64,000 nt of DNA from Enterocloster aldenensis (GCF_003434055.1 NZ_QVEX01000002.1:361324-425323); one strand, 5' to 3'; counted from the first letter of the stretch, positions 16,633 to 25,682 are shown. Numbers and translations: made by a program. The notes: a model not told the origin generated them from the letters alone.

Positions 16633-16714
16633 GTTCTGGTAGTATGATGGTTCTGGTAACATTATGGTTCTGGCAACATCATGGTTCTGGTAGTATGATG
16701 GTTCTGGTATAATA
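16633..16714. repeat. 17-bp tandem repeat, about 4.8 copies
   Basis: Units of 17 bp begin GTTCTGG and end ATG. Four full units start at 16633, 16650, 16667 and 16684, and a partial unit starts at 16701. Units 1 and 4 are identical; units 2 and 3 differ in the middle (GTAACATT, GCAACATC). There are no spacers, so it is not a CRISPR array. It lies about 100 bp before cas5c on the upstream side. Confidence 0.85.
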
Positions 16715-16829
16715 AAGCGCCGATACGGAAAGCAGGTTTGGGAAGACAGATTCGGTAAAACAGGCAGGAGAAAACAGGAACCTCCTGCAATGCATATCTG
16801 CTCATATACCTGAAATAAACTGGGTAGTC

Positions 16830-16938
16830 CTTCAATCCTCATAGGCCGTCAAGGCTATGTAATAATCTGTAATAATGTATTGCCATTAATATCTCGCATA
16901 TATGCTAACTTCAATCCTCACAGCCATCATAGGCCATG
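16830..16938 (-). CRISPR. Two degenerate CRISPR-repeat-like hairpins (possible array relic)
   Basis: Read on the minus strand, 16938-16909 and 16859-16830 are each a 30-nt unit with a 7-bp-type stem (CATGGCC/GGCTGTG; CATAGCC/GGCCTATG with a bulge) followed directly by the identical 10-nt tail AGGATTGAAG. A hairpin followed by GGATTGAA is the architecture of type I-C repeats. The two units match at about 22 of 30 positions and are 49 nt apart, longer than a normal I-C spacer. Only two units exist, so this is at best a decayed remnant. Confidence 0.35.
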
Positions 16939-17251
16939 TTGCCGAAAATGCTTACTGCTTTTTATGATTTACGGTTTGCCATAGGTCCGCGTTGCTTCCG
17001 CATGATTATCATTTTCCTGCTTTCCCTAAGTCTGCCTTTTTATAGATAACCCATTTATTTTCATCGGCGGAAATGGTTAAATCATAATAGTTTTAAATTG
17101 TTTTTCTGTCTGGAAAATTCCGGACTTTACGTTTGTCCTGGTTGGGGCTGAAGTGCCTTAGATGGGCTTTGGATTTGAAGGTGTATTTATTTGGAATCCA
17201 TGGATGGATAACATCCTGCATTTCTTTGGGATTTTATTTCCCAAAAACAGA

Positions 17252-17286
17252 ACATCCCCTGGTCAGATACCCAAACCAGAGGATGT
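17252..17286 (-). terminator. 12-bp inverted repeat, possible terminator of the rhuM side
   Basis: ACATCCCCTGGT and ACCAGAGGATGT pair at 11 of 12 positions around an 11-nt loop. On the minus strand the hairpin is followed by TCTGTTTTTGG, so it could end transcripts from the rhuM remnant. A small inverted-repeat element is an alternative. Confidence 0.4.
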
Positions 17287-17403
17287 CATTTATATCACAA
17301 CTCCAATCGCTTCTGATTGGATGTTTTAGAATATCTTCCATATCTTTTAACGCAGAAAACACAGCCCAAGATTATCCGTAGTCCTGCTTACGGCCTTTGT
17401 CAC

Positions 17404-17487
17404 GATAGAATCTTCTGAATTCTGTTTTGTAAATACTAAAAAATCCACAGTGCTGTTTCTAATCTGGAATTTCTTATCGTCTATACA
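17404..17487 (-). pseudogene. N-terminal remnant of a second rhuM gene
   Basis: The minus strand reads DDKKFQIRNSTVDFLVFTKQ then NSEDSI, against ADKDFQVRNSTIDFLVFTKQ then NSTDSI in the intact rhuM. Homology stops after about 27 residues. The position of the start codon reads TGT instead of ATG. The upstream leader is also similar to that of the intact gene. The remnant is therefore a diverged, truncated paralogue lying just beyond the second copy of the 110-bp repeat. Confidence 0.8.
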
Positions 17488-17529
17488 ACTACCTCTCTTT
17501 TCTTTCCCTGTTAAACTATTTTAGCGCAC

Positions 17530-17639
17530 CGAACAAATGTTTGCAATATAAGAAGCGCCCATTTTCTGAGCGCCTTTTAATATATAACATTATATCTTAA
17601 TTGTACCTTCAGCGATATCTATTTCTTCCATTAAACCTC
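17530..17639. repeat. 110-bp direct repeat, copy A
   Basis: Identical over 110 bp to 18772-18881, in the same orientation. The repeat covers the last two codons and stop of purD, the post-purD hairpin and the sequence just upstream of rhuM. In copy A the purD end is only a vestige, since no purD body precedes it. Sequence outside both ends differs at once. Confidence 0.95.
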
Positions 17640-17684
17640 TGGTGATTGAATGAAATAGATATTCTTAATATTGTCAGATTATAC

Positions 17685-18698
17685 TTACAACAAGTCAACT
17701 TTCATTACCAACTTATCAAAATCCGACTCATATAATTGATCTTGTATCACCCTGTATTTTTCAAATTCACTTTCTGCAAAGGCTTTCGCAATTTCATGCG
17801 TCACCTTTCCTTTATCCATCAAGATATTCTCATCATTCATTTTAAGGAAAACTTCCAGCTTGGAGGCCCAGTCCTCCATCGTCATTGGGATGCGCTTTTT
17901 GGCCTGCCTTTCCGCATAATCCAAATACATGGATACAAACTGATTCAAATCCTGCAGCTCACTCTGAGACAAATAGTTCTTTGCTATACTTACATCAGAT
18001 TTAACAATCTTACCGCCTGGCGCATTTTTCCATGTAGTCAGCCCCATATGTTCCTTTTCGTGGTCTGCTCTCTCCACAATGACCTCCGCAGCAGTATGAC
18101 CATGAATCGCATAATGCAGTTTATTCTGCACGGTCTTAAAGAACTCCTTTGTGGTTACTGCATCTTTTGAATAATCCACTGCTGTAGCATAAATATCGGT
18201 TATCTTTTGATAAAATTTCCGCTCACTGGCACGGATTTCCCTAATCTCATCCAGTAAATGTTCAAAATATTCCTCGTCAAATATTTGTCCATTTTCCAAT
18301 CTTTTCTTATCAAGAACATATCCCTGTACTGTATATGTTCTTAATACCTTCGTTGCCCATTGACGAAACTGGGTTGCTCTTAATGAATTAATTCTATAGC
18401 CAACTGAAATCACAGCATCCAGATTATAAAATTTTGTTTTGTATTGTTTTCCATCAGAGGCAGTTGCCGAGGATTCCTCGATAACTGCCTCTGGTACTAG
18501 TTCCCCGTCCTTAAATATATTTTTTAAATGCAGTGAAATATTATCAATACTGCATTCAAATAACTGTGCCATAGATTTCTGCGTCAACCAAACATTCTCA
18601 TCATGTACTCTAACTTGAATTGAATCTGTTGAATTCTGTTTTGTAAATACAAGGAAATCTATTGTACTATTCCTAACTTGAAAATCCTTGTCTGCCAT
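17685..18698 (-). CDS. rhuM: Virulence RhuM family protein
   Basis: A 337-residue protein of the RhuM family, named from a Salmonella pathogenicity-island gene; its biochemical activity is not established to my knowledge. It has the family N-terminus (VHDENVWLTQKSMAQLFECS then IDNISLHLKNIFKDGEL), the segment YNLDAVISVGYRINSLRATQ FRQWAT, and a C-terminal HTAAEVIVERADHEKEHMGL segment. The frame continues upstream to 18788, but GGGAGG six nt before 18698 fixes the start at MADKDFQ. The family is typical of mobile accessory loci. It lies between two identical 110-bp repeats, and a decayed paralogue lies beyond. Confidence 0.88.
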   Translation of the reverse strand: MADKDFQVRNSTIDFLVFTKQNSTDSIQVRVHDENVWLTQKSMAQLFECSIDNISLHLKNIFKDGELVPEAVIEESSATASDGKQYKTKFYNLDAVISVGYRINSLRATQFRQWATKVLRTYTVQGYVLDKKRLENGQIFDEEYFEHLLDEIREIRASERKFYQKITDIYATAVDYSKDAVTTKEFFKTVQNKLHYAIHGHTAAEVIVERADHEKEHMGLTTWKNAPGGKIVKSDVSIAKNYLSQSELQDLNQFVSMYLDYAERQAKKRIPMTMEDWASKLEVFLKMNDENILMDKGKVTHEIAKAFAESEFEKYRVIQDQLYESDFDKLVMKVDLL

Positions 18699-18771
18699 AG
18701 GAACCTCCCTTTTCATATCACTTCCATACAATTTGTACCACTTGTATCCCTGCTTAATTATTCTAGCATGA

Positions 18772-18881
18772 CGAACAAATGTTTGCAATATAAGAAGCGC
18801 CCATTTTCTGAGCGCCTTTTAATATATAACATTATATCTTAATTGTACCTTCAGCGATATCTATTTCTTCCATTAAACCTC
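18772..18881. repeat. 110-bp direct repeat, copy B (overlaps purD end)
   Basis: Second copy of the repeat at 17530-17639, with no difference over 110 bp. It begins at the leader of the intact rhuM and ends inside the purD coding sequence, including its last codons and stop. With copy A it brackets the rhuM cassette; the repeat-to-repeat period is 1242 bp. Confidence 0.95.
18793..18820 (-). terminator. Hairpin after purD
   Basis: On the minus strand AGGCGCTC, a 7-nt loop and GGGCGCTT form an eight-pair stem with two G-U pairs, followed by CTTATATT. It stands about 50 nt after the purD stop and would terminate the pur operon. An identical copy lies in repeat A. Confidence 0.5.
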
Positions 18882-20147
18882 ATCAATCGCCTTCCCAATA
18901 TCATGCCTCATATACTTATTCCCAAACTCAATCCACTCCGCAGCCCTATAAGCATTTTCCCTGGCTTCCTTAAGTGTCTTTCCCTTGGCCGTAACCCCCA
19001 GCACCCGTCCGCCGTTGGTCACGATATTACCGTCCTTATCAAACTTGCTGCCTGCATGGAACACATAGTAGCCGTCCCTGCCCTCAAAGTTCTCAAACCC
19101 GGTCATCTTATACCCTTTTTCGTAATGCTCCGGATATCCTGCGGAGGCCAGCACCACGCATACGGCGGCATTGTCCTCGAACTCCAGCTCTATCTGGTCC
19201 AGGGTCCCGTCCACACAGGCCTGGAAAACGTCTATTATATCATTTTTCATCCTTGGCAGCACCACCTGGGTCTCAGGGTCGCCGAAGCGGGCATTATACT
19301 CCAGGACCTTAGGACCTTTGTCCGTGAGCATCAGGCCGAAGAAAATGATTCCCTTGAACTCCCTGCCCTCTGCCTTCATTGCGTCCACGGTGGGCTGATA
19401 GATATATTTCCTGCAGAACGCATCCACTTCCTCTGTATAAAATGGACTGGGTGAAAATGTTCCCATTCCGCCGGTATTCAGTCCCTGATCCCCGTCCCCT
19501 GCCCGCTTGTGGTCCTGGGCCGAGGTCATGATTTTAATGGTCTTTCCATCCACAAATGAAAGCACGGATACCTCCCGGCCTGTCATGAATTCCTCCACCA
19601 CGATCCGGTCCCCGGCAGATCCGAACTGCTTATCTAACATCAGGGTCTTGACGCCTTCCTTTGCCTCCTCCCTTGTGTTACAGATAAGCACGCCTTTCCC
19701 CAGCGCAAGGCCGTCAGCCTTTAGTACAATGGGCATGGGCGCGTCCTCAAGGTATGCCAGCGCATCTTCCGCTGAGTCAAAGGTCTCATATGAAGCCGTA
19801 GGAATATTGTATTTTTTCATCAAATCCTTGGAAAATGCCTTGGAGCCCTCAAGAATGGCCGCGTTCTTCCTTGGCCCGAATACCCGCAGCCCGGCTGCCT
19901 CAAAGGCATCCGCTGCGCCTGCTGCCAGCGGGTCATCCGGTCCCACGATTACCAGGTCAATCCCATGTTCCCTGGCAAACGTTACCTGCGCATCAAAATC
20001 CATGACTCCTATATCCACGCACTCCGCCAGCCCGGCAATCCCGGCATTGCCAGGAGCACAATATATCTTCTCCACCTTTGGGCTCTGGGCCACCTTCCAC
20101 GCAATCGCATGTTCACGTCCGCCGCCGCCTACAATTAATACTTTCAT
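18873..20147 (-). CDS. purD: Phosphoribosylamine-glycine ligase PurD (GAR synthetase)
   Basis: PurD joins glycine to phosphoribosylamine using ATP, the second step of purine synthesis. The 424-residue product is full length. It has the N-terminal MKVLIVGGGGREHAIAWKVA, the ATP-grasp segment MPIVLKADGLALGKGVLICN, the glycine-binding LNTGGMGTFSPSPFY and the late LEYNARFGDPETQVVLPR. An AGGAGG site precedes the ATG. It is the last of the purE-purM-purN-purD set. Its last codons lie inside the 110-bp repeat. Confidence 0.98.
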   Translation of the reverse strand: MKVLIVGGGGREHAIAWKVAQSPKVEKIYCAPGNAGIAGLAECVDIGVMDFDAQVTFAREHGIDLVIVGPDDPLAAGAADAFEAAGLRVFGPRKNAAILEGSKAFSKDLMKKYNIPTASYETFDSAEDALAYLEDAPMPIVLKADGLALGKGVLICNTREEAKEGVKTLMLDKQFGSAGDRIVVEEFMTGREVSVLSFVDGKTIKIMTSAQDHKRAGDGDQGLNTGGMGTFSPSPFYTEEVDAFCRKYIYQPTVDAMKAEGREFKGIIFFGLMLTDKGPKVLEYNARFGDPETQVVLPRMKNDIIDVFQACVDGTLDQIELEFEDNAAVCVVLASAGYPEHYEKGYKMTGFENFEGRDGYYVFHAGSKFDKDGNIVTNGGRVLGVTAKGKTLKEARENAYRAAEWIEFGNKYMRHDIGKAIDEV

Positions 20148-20233
20148 GCTGTTACCTCCTGCCTGTCTGCCTTATCATCGCCCCAGCCTGTTCCTGTCTA
20201 AGCCGTATGTCCTGCCATGATTCCAGCCTGTTC

Positions 20234-20827
20234 CTATACCAGTTGATTCGCAATCATATGGATGGCCTGGGGAAGGATTACCCATTCCGCTTCCTCCATC
20301 ACACGTTTCTGCAATACCTCAGGCGTATCGCCCTTCTTCACTTCCACGGCCTTCTGCAGGATAATTGGTCCTGTATCCATGCCGCTGTCCACATAATGCA
20401 CGGTTGCCCCTGTAACCTTCACGCCCCGGGCCAAGGCCGCTTCATGGACCTTCAGCCCATAATACCCCTTTCCGCAAAAAGAAGGAATCAGGGACGGATG
20501 GATATTGATGATACGTCCCTCGTATTTCTCTGTCATGGCAGCGGGTATGGCCACCAGGAATCCGGCCAGCACAATCAGATCCAGCTGATATCCGTCCACC
20601 TTTGCCAGAAAGGCCTCATTAAACGCAGCCCTTGTCTCATATTCCCTGGGTGAAATGCACACTGCCTCGATTCCCCTAAGCCGCGCGCGCTCAAGGGCAT
20701 ATGCATTGGCATTGTTGCTGATTACCACGGCCAGTTCCGTGTTGGTAATCCTGCCGCTGTCCATTGCATCCATAATTGCCTGAAGGTTGGTGCCGCCGCC
20801 GGACACCATGACGCCTATCCTTAACAT
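20234..20827 (-). CDS. purN: Phosphoribosylglycinamide formyltransferase PurN
   Basis: PurN transfers a formyl group from 10-formyl-THF to GAR, step three of purine synthesis. The 197-residue protein begins [20 protein letters not shown]. The catalytic region is present: [20 protein letters not shown] with the active Asn/His, and the late [13 protein letters not shown] with the catalytic Asp. The ATG overlaps the purM stop region by seven nt, indicating translational coupling. Length is normal. Confidence 0.98.
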   Translation of the reverse strand: MLRIGVMVSGGGTNLQAIMDAMDSGRITNTELAVVISNNANAYALERARLRGIEAVCISPREYETRAAFNEAFLAKVDGYQLDLIVLAGFLVAIPAAMTEKYEGRIINIHPSLIPSFCGKGYYGLKVHEAALARGVKVTGATVHYVDSGMDTGPIILQKAVEVKKGDTPEVLQKRVMEEAEWVILPQAIHMIANQLV

Positions 20828-21855
20828 AAGTCCACGCCCTTTTCCCCGCTCTCAATGGTACCCACCACATAAGGGGCCTCCCCTGCGGCCCTGATGGCCT
20901 CCATGGTCCGGTCCGCATCTGCGGCATCCACTGCCAGGATCATTCCAAGGCCCATGTTGTATGTGTTGTACATCATCTTCTCTTCAATCTGTCCCTTTTC
21001 AGCCAGCAGCTGAAAGATTGGAGGAATGGGGTAACTGTCCTTCTTAATCACCGCGCGCACGCCGTCCTTCAGCATGCGGGGAACATTTTCATAGAAACCG
21101 CCGCCAGTGATATGGCTGCAGGCCTTGATGGCAACCCCTGCTTCCTTGACGGCCCTCAGCGCCTTCACATATATCTTGGTCGGGGCAATCAGCGCCTCCC
21201 CAAGGGTGGTTCCAAGGGCGTCCATGTGGGTATTTAACCCCTCTTTTGTCAGTTCCTTCTCAAACACCTTGCGGACCAGTGAAAAACCATTGCTGTGCAC
21301 GCCGGAGCTTGCCATTCCGATGAGCACATTACCGGCAGACAGGTCCTCACCGGTAATCAGGTCTTTTTTATCCACGATGCCAACTGCAAATCCGGCCAGA
21401 TCGTATTCATCCTCCGGGTAAAATCCAGGCATCTCGGCTGTCTCGCCGCCAATCAGCGCTGCCCCGGACTGGCTGCAGCCTTCTGCCACGCCTTTTACGA
21501 TGGTTGCGATTCTCTCCGGCACATTTTTGCCGCAGGCAATATAGTCCAGGAAAAACAATGGCTCGCCCCCGGCGCAGGCAACATCGTTGACGCACATGGC
21601 CACGCAGTCAATGCCCACCGTGTCATGCTTATCCATAAGGAATGCCAGCTTCAGTTTCGTTCCCACACCATCCGTGCCGGAAAGCAGGGTGGGTTCCTCC
21701 ATCCCCTTGAATGCAGCCATGGAAAATGCGCCTGAGAATCCGCCGATTCCGCCTAATACTTCCGGGCGCATGGTTCCTTTTACATATTCCTTCATCAGCT
21801 CAACTGACTTATAACCCGCCTCAATATCAACTCCGGCCTTTTTGTAATCCATCAT
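20821..21855 (-). CDS. purM: Phosphoribosylformylglycinamidine cyclo-ligase PurM
   Basis: PurM closes the imidazole ring to give AIR, using ATP. The 344-residue protein begins [20 protein letters not shown] and has the family [10 protein letters not shown] loop, [16 protein letters not shown], the [20 protein letters not shown] motif and [20 protein letters not shown] precedes two adjacent ATG codons (21855 and 21852). It follows purE by 33 nt and overlaps purN. Confidence 0.98.
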   Translation of the reverse strand: MMDYKKAGVDIEAGYKSVELMKEYVKGTMRPEVLGGIGGFSGAFSMAAFKGMEEPTLLSGTDGVGTKLKLAFLMDKHDTVGIDCVAMCVNDVACAGGEPLFFLDYIACGKNVPERIATIVKGVAEGCSQSGAALIGGETAEMPGFYPEDEYDLAGFAVGIVDKKDLITGEDLSAGNVLIGMASSGVHSNGFSLVRKVFEKELTKEGLNTHMDALGTTLGEALIAPTKIYVKALRAVKEAGVAIKACSHITGGGFYENVPRMLKDGVRAVIKKDSYPIPPIFQLLAEKGQIEEKMMYNTYNMGLGMILAVDAADADRTMEAIRAAGEAPYVVGTIESGEKGVDLC

Positions 21856-21888
21856 GGTTTTATCATCCTCCGCGTTATTTAAAAATCC

Positions 21889-22404
21889 CTATTTCATCTG
21901 TGCCAGATATTCCTTGTATCCAATGGATTCCAGCTTTTCAGCCTTCTTAACCACGTCATCCTTAAGGCTCCCTGAATACTCCTTAAGCCTGCCTAATAAT
22001 GCCTCATCGGAGGTGGCCAGGATCTTGGCCGCCAGGATACCTGCATTGGCCCCGCCGTTAATCGCAACCGTCGCAACCGGGATACCGCTTGGCATCTGAA
22101 CAATGGAGTACAGGGAATCCACGCCGCCCAGGTCCGAAGTCTTCATGGGAATCCCGATGACAGGCATGGGGAAAATGGCTGCGCACATGCCCGGAAGATG
22201 GGCCGCCTTGCCTGCCCCTGCAATGATTACCTTGAATCCCTTTCCCTCAGCAGCCTTTGCCCAGTCAAAGAAAACATCCGGCTCCCTGTGGGCGGATATG
22301 ATTGTCATCTCATAGCCGATTCCCAGTTTGTCCAGGATTTCAGCCGCCTTTGCCATAACCGGCATATCAGAGTCACTTCCCATTACAATTCCTACTTTTG
22401 CCAT
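21889..22404 (-). CDS. purE: N5-CAIR mutase PurE
   Basis: PurE moves the carboxyl group of carboxyaminoimidazole ribonucleotide, step six of purine synthesis. The protein from 22404 is 171 residues with MAKVGIVMGSDSDMPVMAKA, the mutase SAHREPD loop and IAGAGKAAHLPGMCAA. The SDSD and AHR segments fit a class I (mutase) or class II enzyme; no purK is visible here. The frame is open to 22446, but AAAAGGAG nine nt before 22404 sets the start. It is the first gene of the pur set. Confidence 0.97.
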   Translation of the reverse strand: MAKVGIVMGSDSDMPVMAKAAEILDKLGIGYEMTIISAHREPDVFFDWAKAAEGKGFKVIIAGAGKAAHLPGMCAAIFPMPVIGIPMKTSDLGGVDSLYSIVQMPSGIPVATVAINGGANAGILAAKILATSDEALLGRLKEYSGSLKDDVVKKAEKLESIGYKEYLAQMK

Positions 22405-22542
22405 TGTCCAATCTCCTTTTCCACTTACGTCCAGCGTATCCTCCATCTCAGGGAACCGTAAAATCCTGTTATTTTAGATAGGGATATTTGTTATTAGTTT
22501 TACTTATTAATTTCTTTCATTATTCCTTTCGTACTTATAATT

Positions 22543-22571
22543 ATAATACTAGGAAATTTTTCATGAGTCAA
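22543..22571 (-). promoter_or_regulatory. Promoter of the purE-purM-purN-purD operon
   Basis: On the minus strand TTGACT (22566-22571), 17 nt, TATTAT (22543-22548) within TATTATAATTATAA. This is a strong vegetative promoter about 140 nt before purE. A CGAA appears shortly downstream (ACGAAAGG), but I cannot show a full PurR box, and no riboswitch fold was recognised in the leader. Confidence 0.7.
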
Positions 22572-22608
22572 TACAAATCTCGAAATTTTCTCCTGATAAA
22601 TGCTGAAA

Positions 22609-22644
22609 TGCCGGAATGGCCCATGTTTCCAGGCCCTTCCGGCA
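22609..22644. terminator. Hairpin between the pur promoter and the FUSC gene
   Basis: TGCCGGAA and TTCCGGCA pair perfectly over 8 bp around a 20-nt loop, about 40 nt past the stop of the minus-strand FUSC gene. It is followed by TTTCAG on the minus strand. The short T run makes it a weak terminator candidate. Confidence 0.45.
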
Positions 22645-22681
22645 TTTCATGTATTAAAATAAGGTAAAAAGAGGCATTGTT

Positions 22682-24682
22682 TTATATAAAAGCCCCCGGA
22701 TGCCTGCATACGCACAGGTACAGCCTGGATACCTGTTTGGAATACTGCCCCATCAAATCAGACAGCTGTTCCTCCCCTTTCATGGACCGTCTGTAGGTCA
22801 TGGATTCCTCTGCTGCCGGCACATGGTCTGCCCGCATGTTTAACCGCTTCTGTATGTCACTGATGATGCAGGCCGTGAACATAAGGTAATCATCCATCTG
22901 TCCATTGTCCATGGTGCTTATCTTCCGGCTGTTAATCAGGTACAGCATCTGCTCTGCCTCAGAAACCATGTACCAGGAAATCCAGAGCATTTCCCTGATA
23001 AATCCCTCCTTCTCATGTCCGGCTTTTTTCAGATATTCCTGGATCTGGTCGTGGACAAGATGGTAGTGGATCTGTATATCACAGATAACGCCGTAATCCA
23101 GGGGCATTTTCAGGCTGCGCCCCAAAAGCCTGAGATATACCTGGTGTATGTGGATCAGCTGGTTCATGTTATAGGCGAACTGGCTCTTTAAACTGGTGGG
23201 GAAAAAGAACCGGTTTGCGGCCAGCACCATCAATATGGCAGTCACCACATACAGGAACCGCAGCTCTGCCGCCAGGGTCTGGGGCAGGGCCATGGTGGTG
23301 AGTGTCAGGGCAAAGCAGGTGGAATAGAGGGCCTGCTGCCACGTTCCGGCTGTCTCCATATACAGGCCCACTGCCATGACCGTGGCCAGCACAAAGTGCC
23401 ATCCGGTCCCATGGAACATGGGCAGAAGCAGCTGCAGCAGCAGGCACCCTGCCACGGTGCCGATGAAACGCGACTTCATGCGGGAGGCGCTGTCTTCATA
23501 CATGGGGCGCAGCAGCAGGAACGCGTTCAGCGCAAGCCAGTAACCGTGATTGGCCTGGCTCATCATGCTGTAGGCAAAACCGGCTGTCAGGACCACGCTC
23601 AGTCGCAGTGCGAAACGTGTTTCAAAGGTGTCCGTCCTCATATGGCAGAATAATCTTCGGATCGGGCGGCGGTACACCGGCAGCTTCCAGCCGGGAGAAG
23701 GGACATTTTCATCTATCCTGCGCAGATTCTCCAGGATAAGAAGCACAAGCCCAAGGAAGCTGCGCACGAATATGTAAGGGGCCTCCTCCCTGCCCCCTGC
23801 TTCTGCAAGGAGCTCCTTCCCCTGTTCCATAAACGCCTGGATGCTGTATGTTCCACTGCCTCCCTTCTGAAACCCTTCCTTTCCCATGGCCTCCATATAC
23901 CCGGCAAGACGCAGGATGATGCCCTGGCAGCTTTCATCAGCCAGGGTACATTCCTGGTATGGATTGGTAAGGAAATAAGCAGACCGCTGGAACAGCAGCC
24001 CGAACATGTACTGAATCCTGCCCCGGGCATTGACCACATTGGTCAGGCCCCGGCTTTTATACGCTTCTTTGTAAAGTCCCTGAAGGATGGGAAACAGGCT
24101 GTCCGCCTGCCTCTTGCCCCCTTCAGGATCAGTGCCTGCAGCAGAACGGAGGACGGCCGCAAGCAGCAGAAGCCCCTTTTTCGCCAGGGCGAAATCATCC
24201 TCTTTCCTTCCCCTTCTTGAACAGACATACAGAACCGCGGTCATGACGGCCAGCCCGTAAGCCAGCGCCGTCATCCGCACGGCCAGGCCCTGCCATCCCA
24301 CCGGGCGCAGCTGCAGGAACGTAAAACACATGGCCCCGGTATAGTAGCCCAGCTGGTTAAACTGCGACGACTGGAGGAACACAAGCAGGAACGGCACGGT
24401 CAGGTTCAATATGATGCAGAGCGGCAGGTTCAGGGTTGCAAGGAAACTGAGCAGGGCCATCAGCAGCTGCGTCCCGGCCAGCCCCATAAGCTGCCTGGCT
24501 GTCATATACCTCCGGTAATTCATTTTGAACAGTATGGTAACCACTGACACAAGAATCACATGTGAAATCCCGAATATCAGAATAACAGAATAGAATAAAA
24601 ACAGAAAAAATAATATGATTGGCAAAGCATCCATAAACTTGGAACAAAGCCTTGCCAATCCTGTCTGCAATTTGCTCTTCAT
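22682..24682 (-). CDS. FUSC family membrane protein
   Basis: A 666-residue membrane protein. An N-terminal block of six hydrophobic helices lies at about residues 15-150 (DALPIILFFLFLFYSVILIF ... GLAVMTAVLYVC). A cytoplasmic region and a second helix block around residues 355-495 follow (FALRLSVVLTAGFAYSMMSQ ANHGYWLALNAFLLLRPMYE). NHGYWLAL...RPMYEDSASR is the FUSC/YccS signature. Family members are proposed aromatic-acid or drug efflux proteins; the substrate here is unknown. Start chosen at 24682 because GAGAGG lies nine nt upstream; the frame is open to 24718. It has about 190 nt of its own upstream DNA. Confidence 0.8.
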   Translation of the reverse strand: MKSKLQTGLARLCSKFMDALPIILFFLFLFYSVILIFGISHVILVSVVTILFKMNYRRYMTARQLMGLAGTQLLMALLSFLATLNLPLCIILNLTVPFLLVFLQSSQFNQLGYYTGAMCFTFLQLRPVGWQGLAVRMTALAYGLAVMTAVLYVCSRRGRKEDDFALAKKGLLLLAAVLRSAAGTDPEGGKRQADSLFPILQGLYKEAYKSRGLTNVVNARGRIQYMFGLLFQRSAYFLTNPYQECTLADESCQGIILRLAGYMEAMGKEGFQKGGSGTYSIQAFMEQGKELLAEAGGREEAPYIFVRSFLGLVLLILENLRRIDENVPSPGWKLPVYRRPIRRLFCHMRTDTFETRFALRLSVVLTAGFAYSMMSQANHGYWLALNAFLLLRPMYEDSASRMKSRFIGTVAGCLLLQLLLPMFHGTGWHFVLATVMAVGLYMETAGTWQQALYSTCFALTLTTMALPQTLAAELRFLYVVTAILMVLAANRFFFPTSLKSQFAYNMNQLIHIHQVYLRLLGRSLKMPLDYGVICDIQIHYHLVHDQIQEYLKKAGHEKEGFIREMLWISWYMVSEAEQMLYLINSRKISTMDNGQMDDYLMFTACIISDIQKRLNMRADHVPAAEESMTYRRSMKGEEQLSDLMGQYSKQVSRLYLCVCRHPGAFI

Positions 24683-24869
24683 GGATAAAATCCTCTCCTT
24701 CAGGGTCTTATTATACATCTAAGGCCATCGGATGTCATCCATATATTTATTTACGGCCGGGCGCTTTACGCTTCCTTCATGCCCCGCTATGCGGGATGCA
24801 CGGATGGCAGAAAAATGTTTCAATGAAATCTTCAAACGTGTCCTGACCTTCCCAAACAGTTATGATGTA

Positions 24870-25682
24870 TCAGCAATGCCCCTTATCAGCTTCACATATC
24901 AGCGCCACCGGCTCCCCTTCCATGGAGTCCAAATATAGTTTCCCCTTTGCATAAGGAGGATAGGGATACTGGTAAAGATGCCATTTCCCCTTCCTGCTGT
25001 TTTCAATGCACCGCAGCAGCCGGTCTATGGTCTGCCTGGGAAAACATTGGTTGTGGTGGGACGTAAGATAATGATCAAAATCCAAATCCTTCACACATTG
25101 CAGCGTATTGTACTGTGTTTCAACCGACGTATGGTTTTGGAATATAAGGCACATGACAGGCGTAAGGGCATCCCCGGACAGCAGTAAACGGAGCTTTGGT
25201 ATCCATATGCCGATGGACCCCTTTGAATGTCCCATCAATGGTATGATCCTGCATTCCAGCTCTCCCAGATTGAATGTGTCAAAATACAGGGCTTTCATAT
25301 TATCCCACTGCCCATGCCACGTTTCGGCTTCAAAAGGCTGGCACAAGCCAGCCTGTCCAGGGAGCAGTTCCCGCCTCCACTGCCCAAGGAGCTCTGCCGT
25401 ATAGGATTCCAGCACCACAAAATCATCCGGGTGCATGTAGACTGTGTCAAACCGGCCATTTCCCCCAATATGGTCAAAATGCCCATGGCTGTTGATTACC
25501 ACAAGAGGCAGCCCTGTAATCCCGCGCACCAGTCCATGGATATCATCCGTACCTGAACCCGTATCAAAAACCAGGGCTTTTTCCTTACCCGTAACCAGGT
25601 TCACGCAGCACCCTGCCCGGTCTGTAATGACATATACATTGTCACATATACAGGTGACTTCTGTCTTTTTCAGTCCATACAT
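24870..25682 (-). CDS. MBL-fold metallo-hydrolase
   Basis: A 270-residue metallo-beta-lactamase-fold hydrolase with the zinc signature NSHGHFDHIGG near residues 65-75, MGHSKGSIG, LLSGDAL and a final SHH near residue 210. That supplies the ligand set of a two-metal site. The substrate cannot be told from sequence; such enzymes often act on thioesters or lactones. It is last in the minus-strand run from the thiolase gene, so removal of an acyl-CoA or acyl-ACP side product is possible. GGGGAG lies just before the ATG at 25682, inside the longer open frame, so this start is preferred. Confidence 0.8.
   Translation of the reverse strand: MYGLKKTEVTCICDNVYVITDRAGCCVNLVTGKEKALVFDTGSGTDDIHGLVRGITGLPLVVINSHGHFDHIGGNGRFDTVYMHPDDFVVLESYTAELLGQWRRELLPGQAGLCQPFEAETWHGQWDNMKALYFDTFNLGELECRIIPLMGHSKGSIGIWIPKLRLLLSGDALTPVMCLIFQNHTSVETQYNTLQCVKDLDFDHYLTSHHNQCFPRQTIDRLLRCIENSRKGKWHLYQYPYPPYAKGKLYLDSMEGEPVALICEADKGHC

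Larger units (their letters stand above)
16530..17403. other. Non-coding, AT-rich accessory stretch upstream of cas5c
   Basis: No convincing gene is present. The stretch holds the 17-bp tandem repeat (16633-16714), a GCAGGAG/CTCCTGC hairpin (16764-16788), two CRISPR-repeat-like hairpins (16830-16938) and an inverted repeat (17252-17286). Short open frames at 16594-16842 (minus) and 17133-17381 (plus) look spurious. No cas3 remnant was recognised in translation. Confidence 0.6.

Noticed and set aside
16633..16714. The 17-bp repeats as a CRISPR array
   Set aside because: Units are directly adjacent without spacers and too short. It is a plain tandem repeat.
16594..16842. An 82-codon minus-strand frame upstream of cas5c
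   Set aside because: Half of it is the translated tandem repeat, it has no ribosome site, and it resembles no protein.
17133..17381. An 82-codon plus-strand frame
   Set aside because: It has no ribosome site, crosses an inverted repeat, and has no family features. Judged non-coding.
22405..22560. A purine riboswitch or PurR box before purE
   Set aside because: No P1/P2/P3 fold or conserved junction sequence is visible. One CGAA is not enough for a PurR site. Only a promoter is supported.
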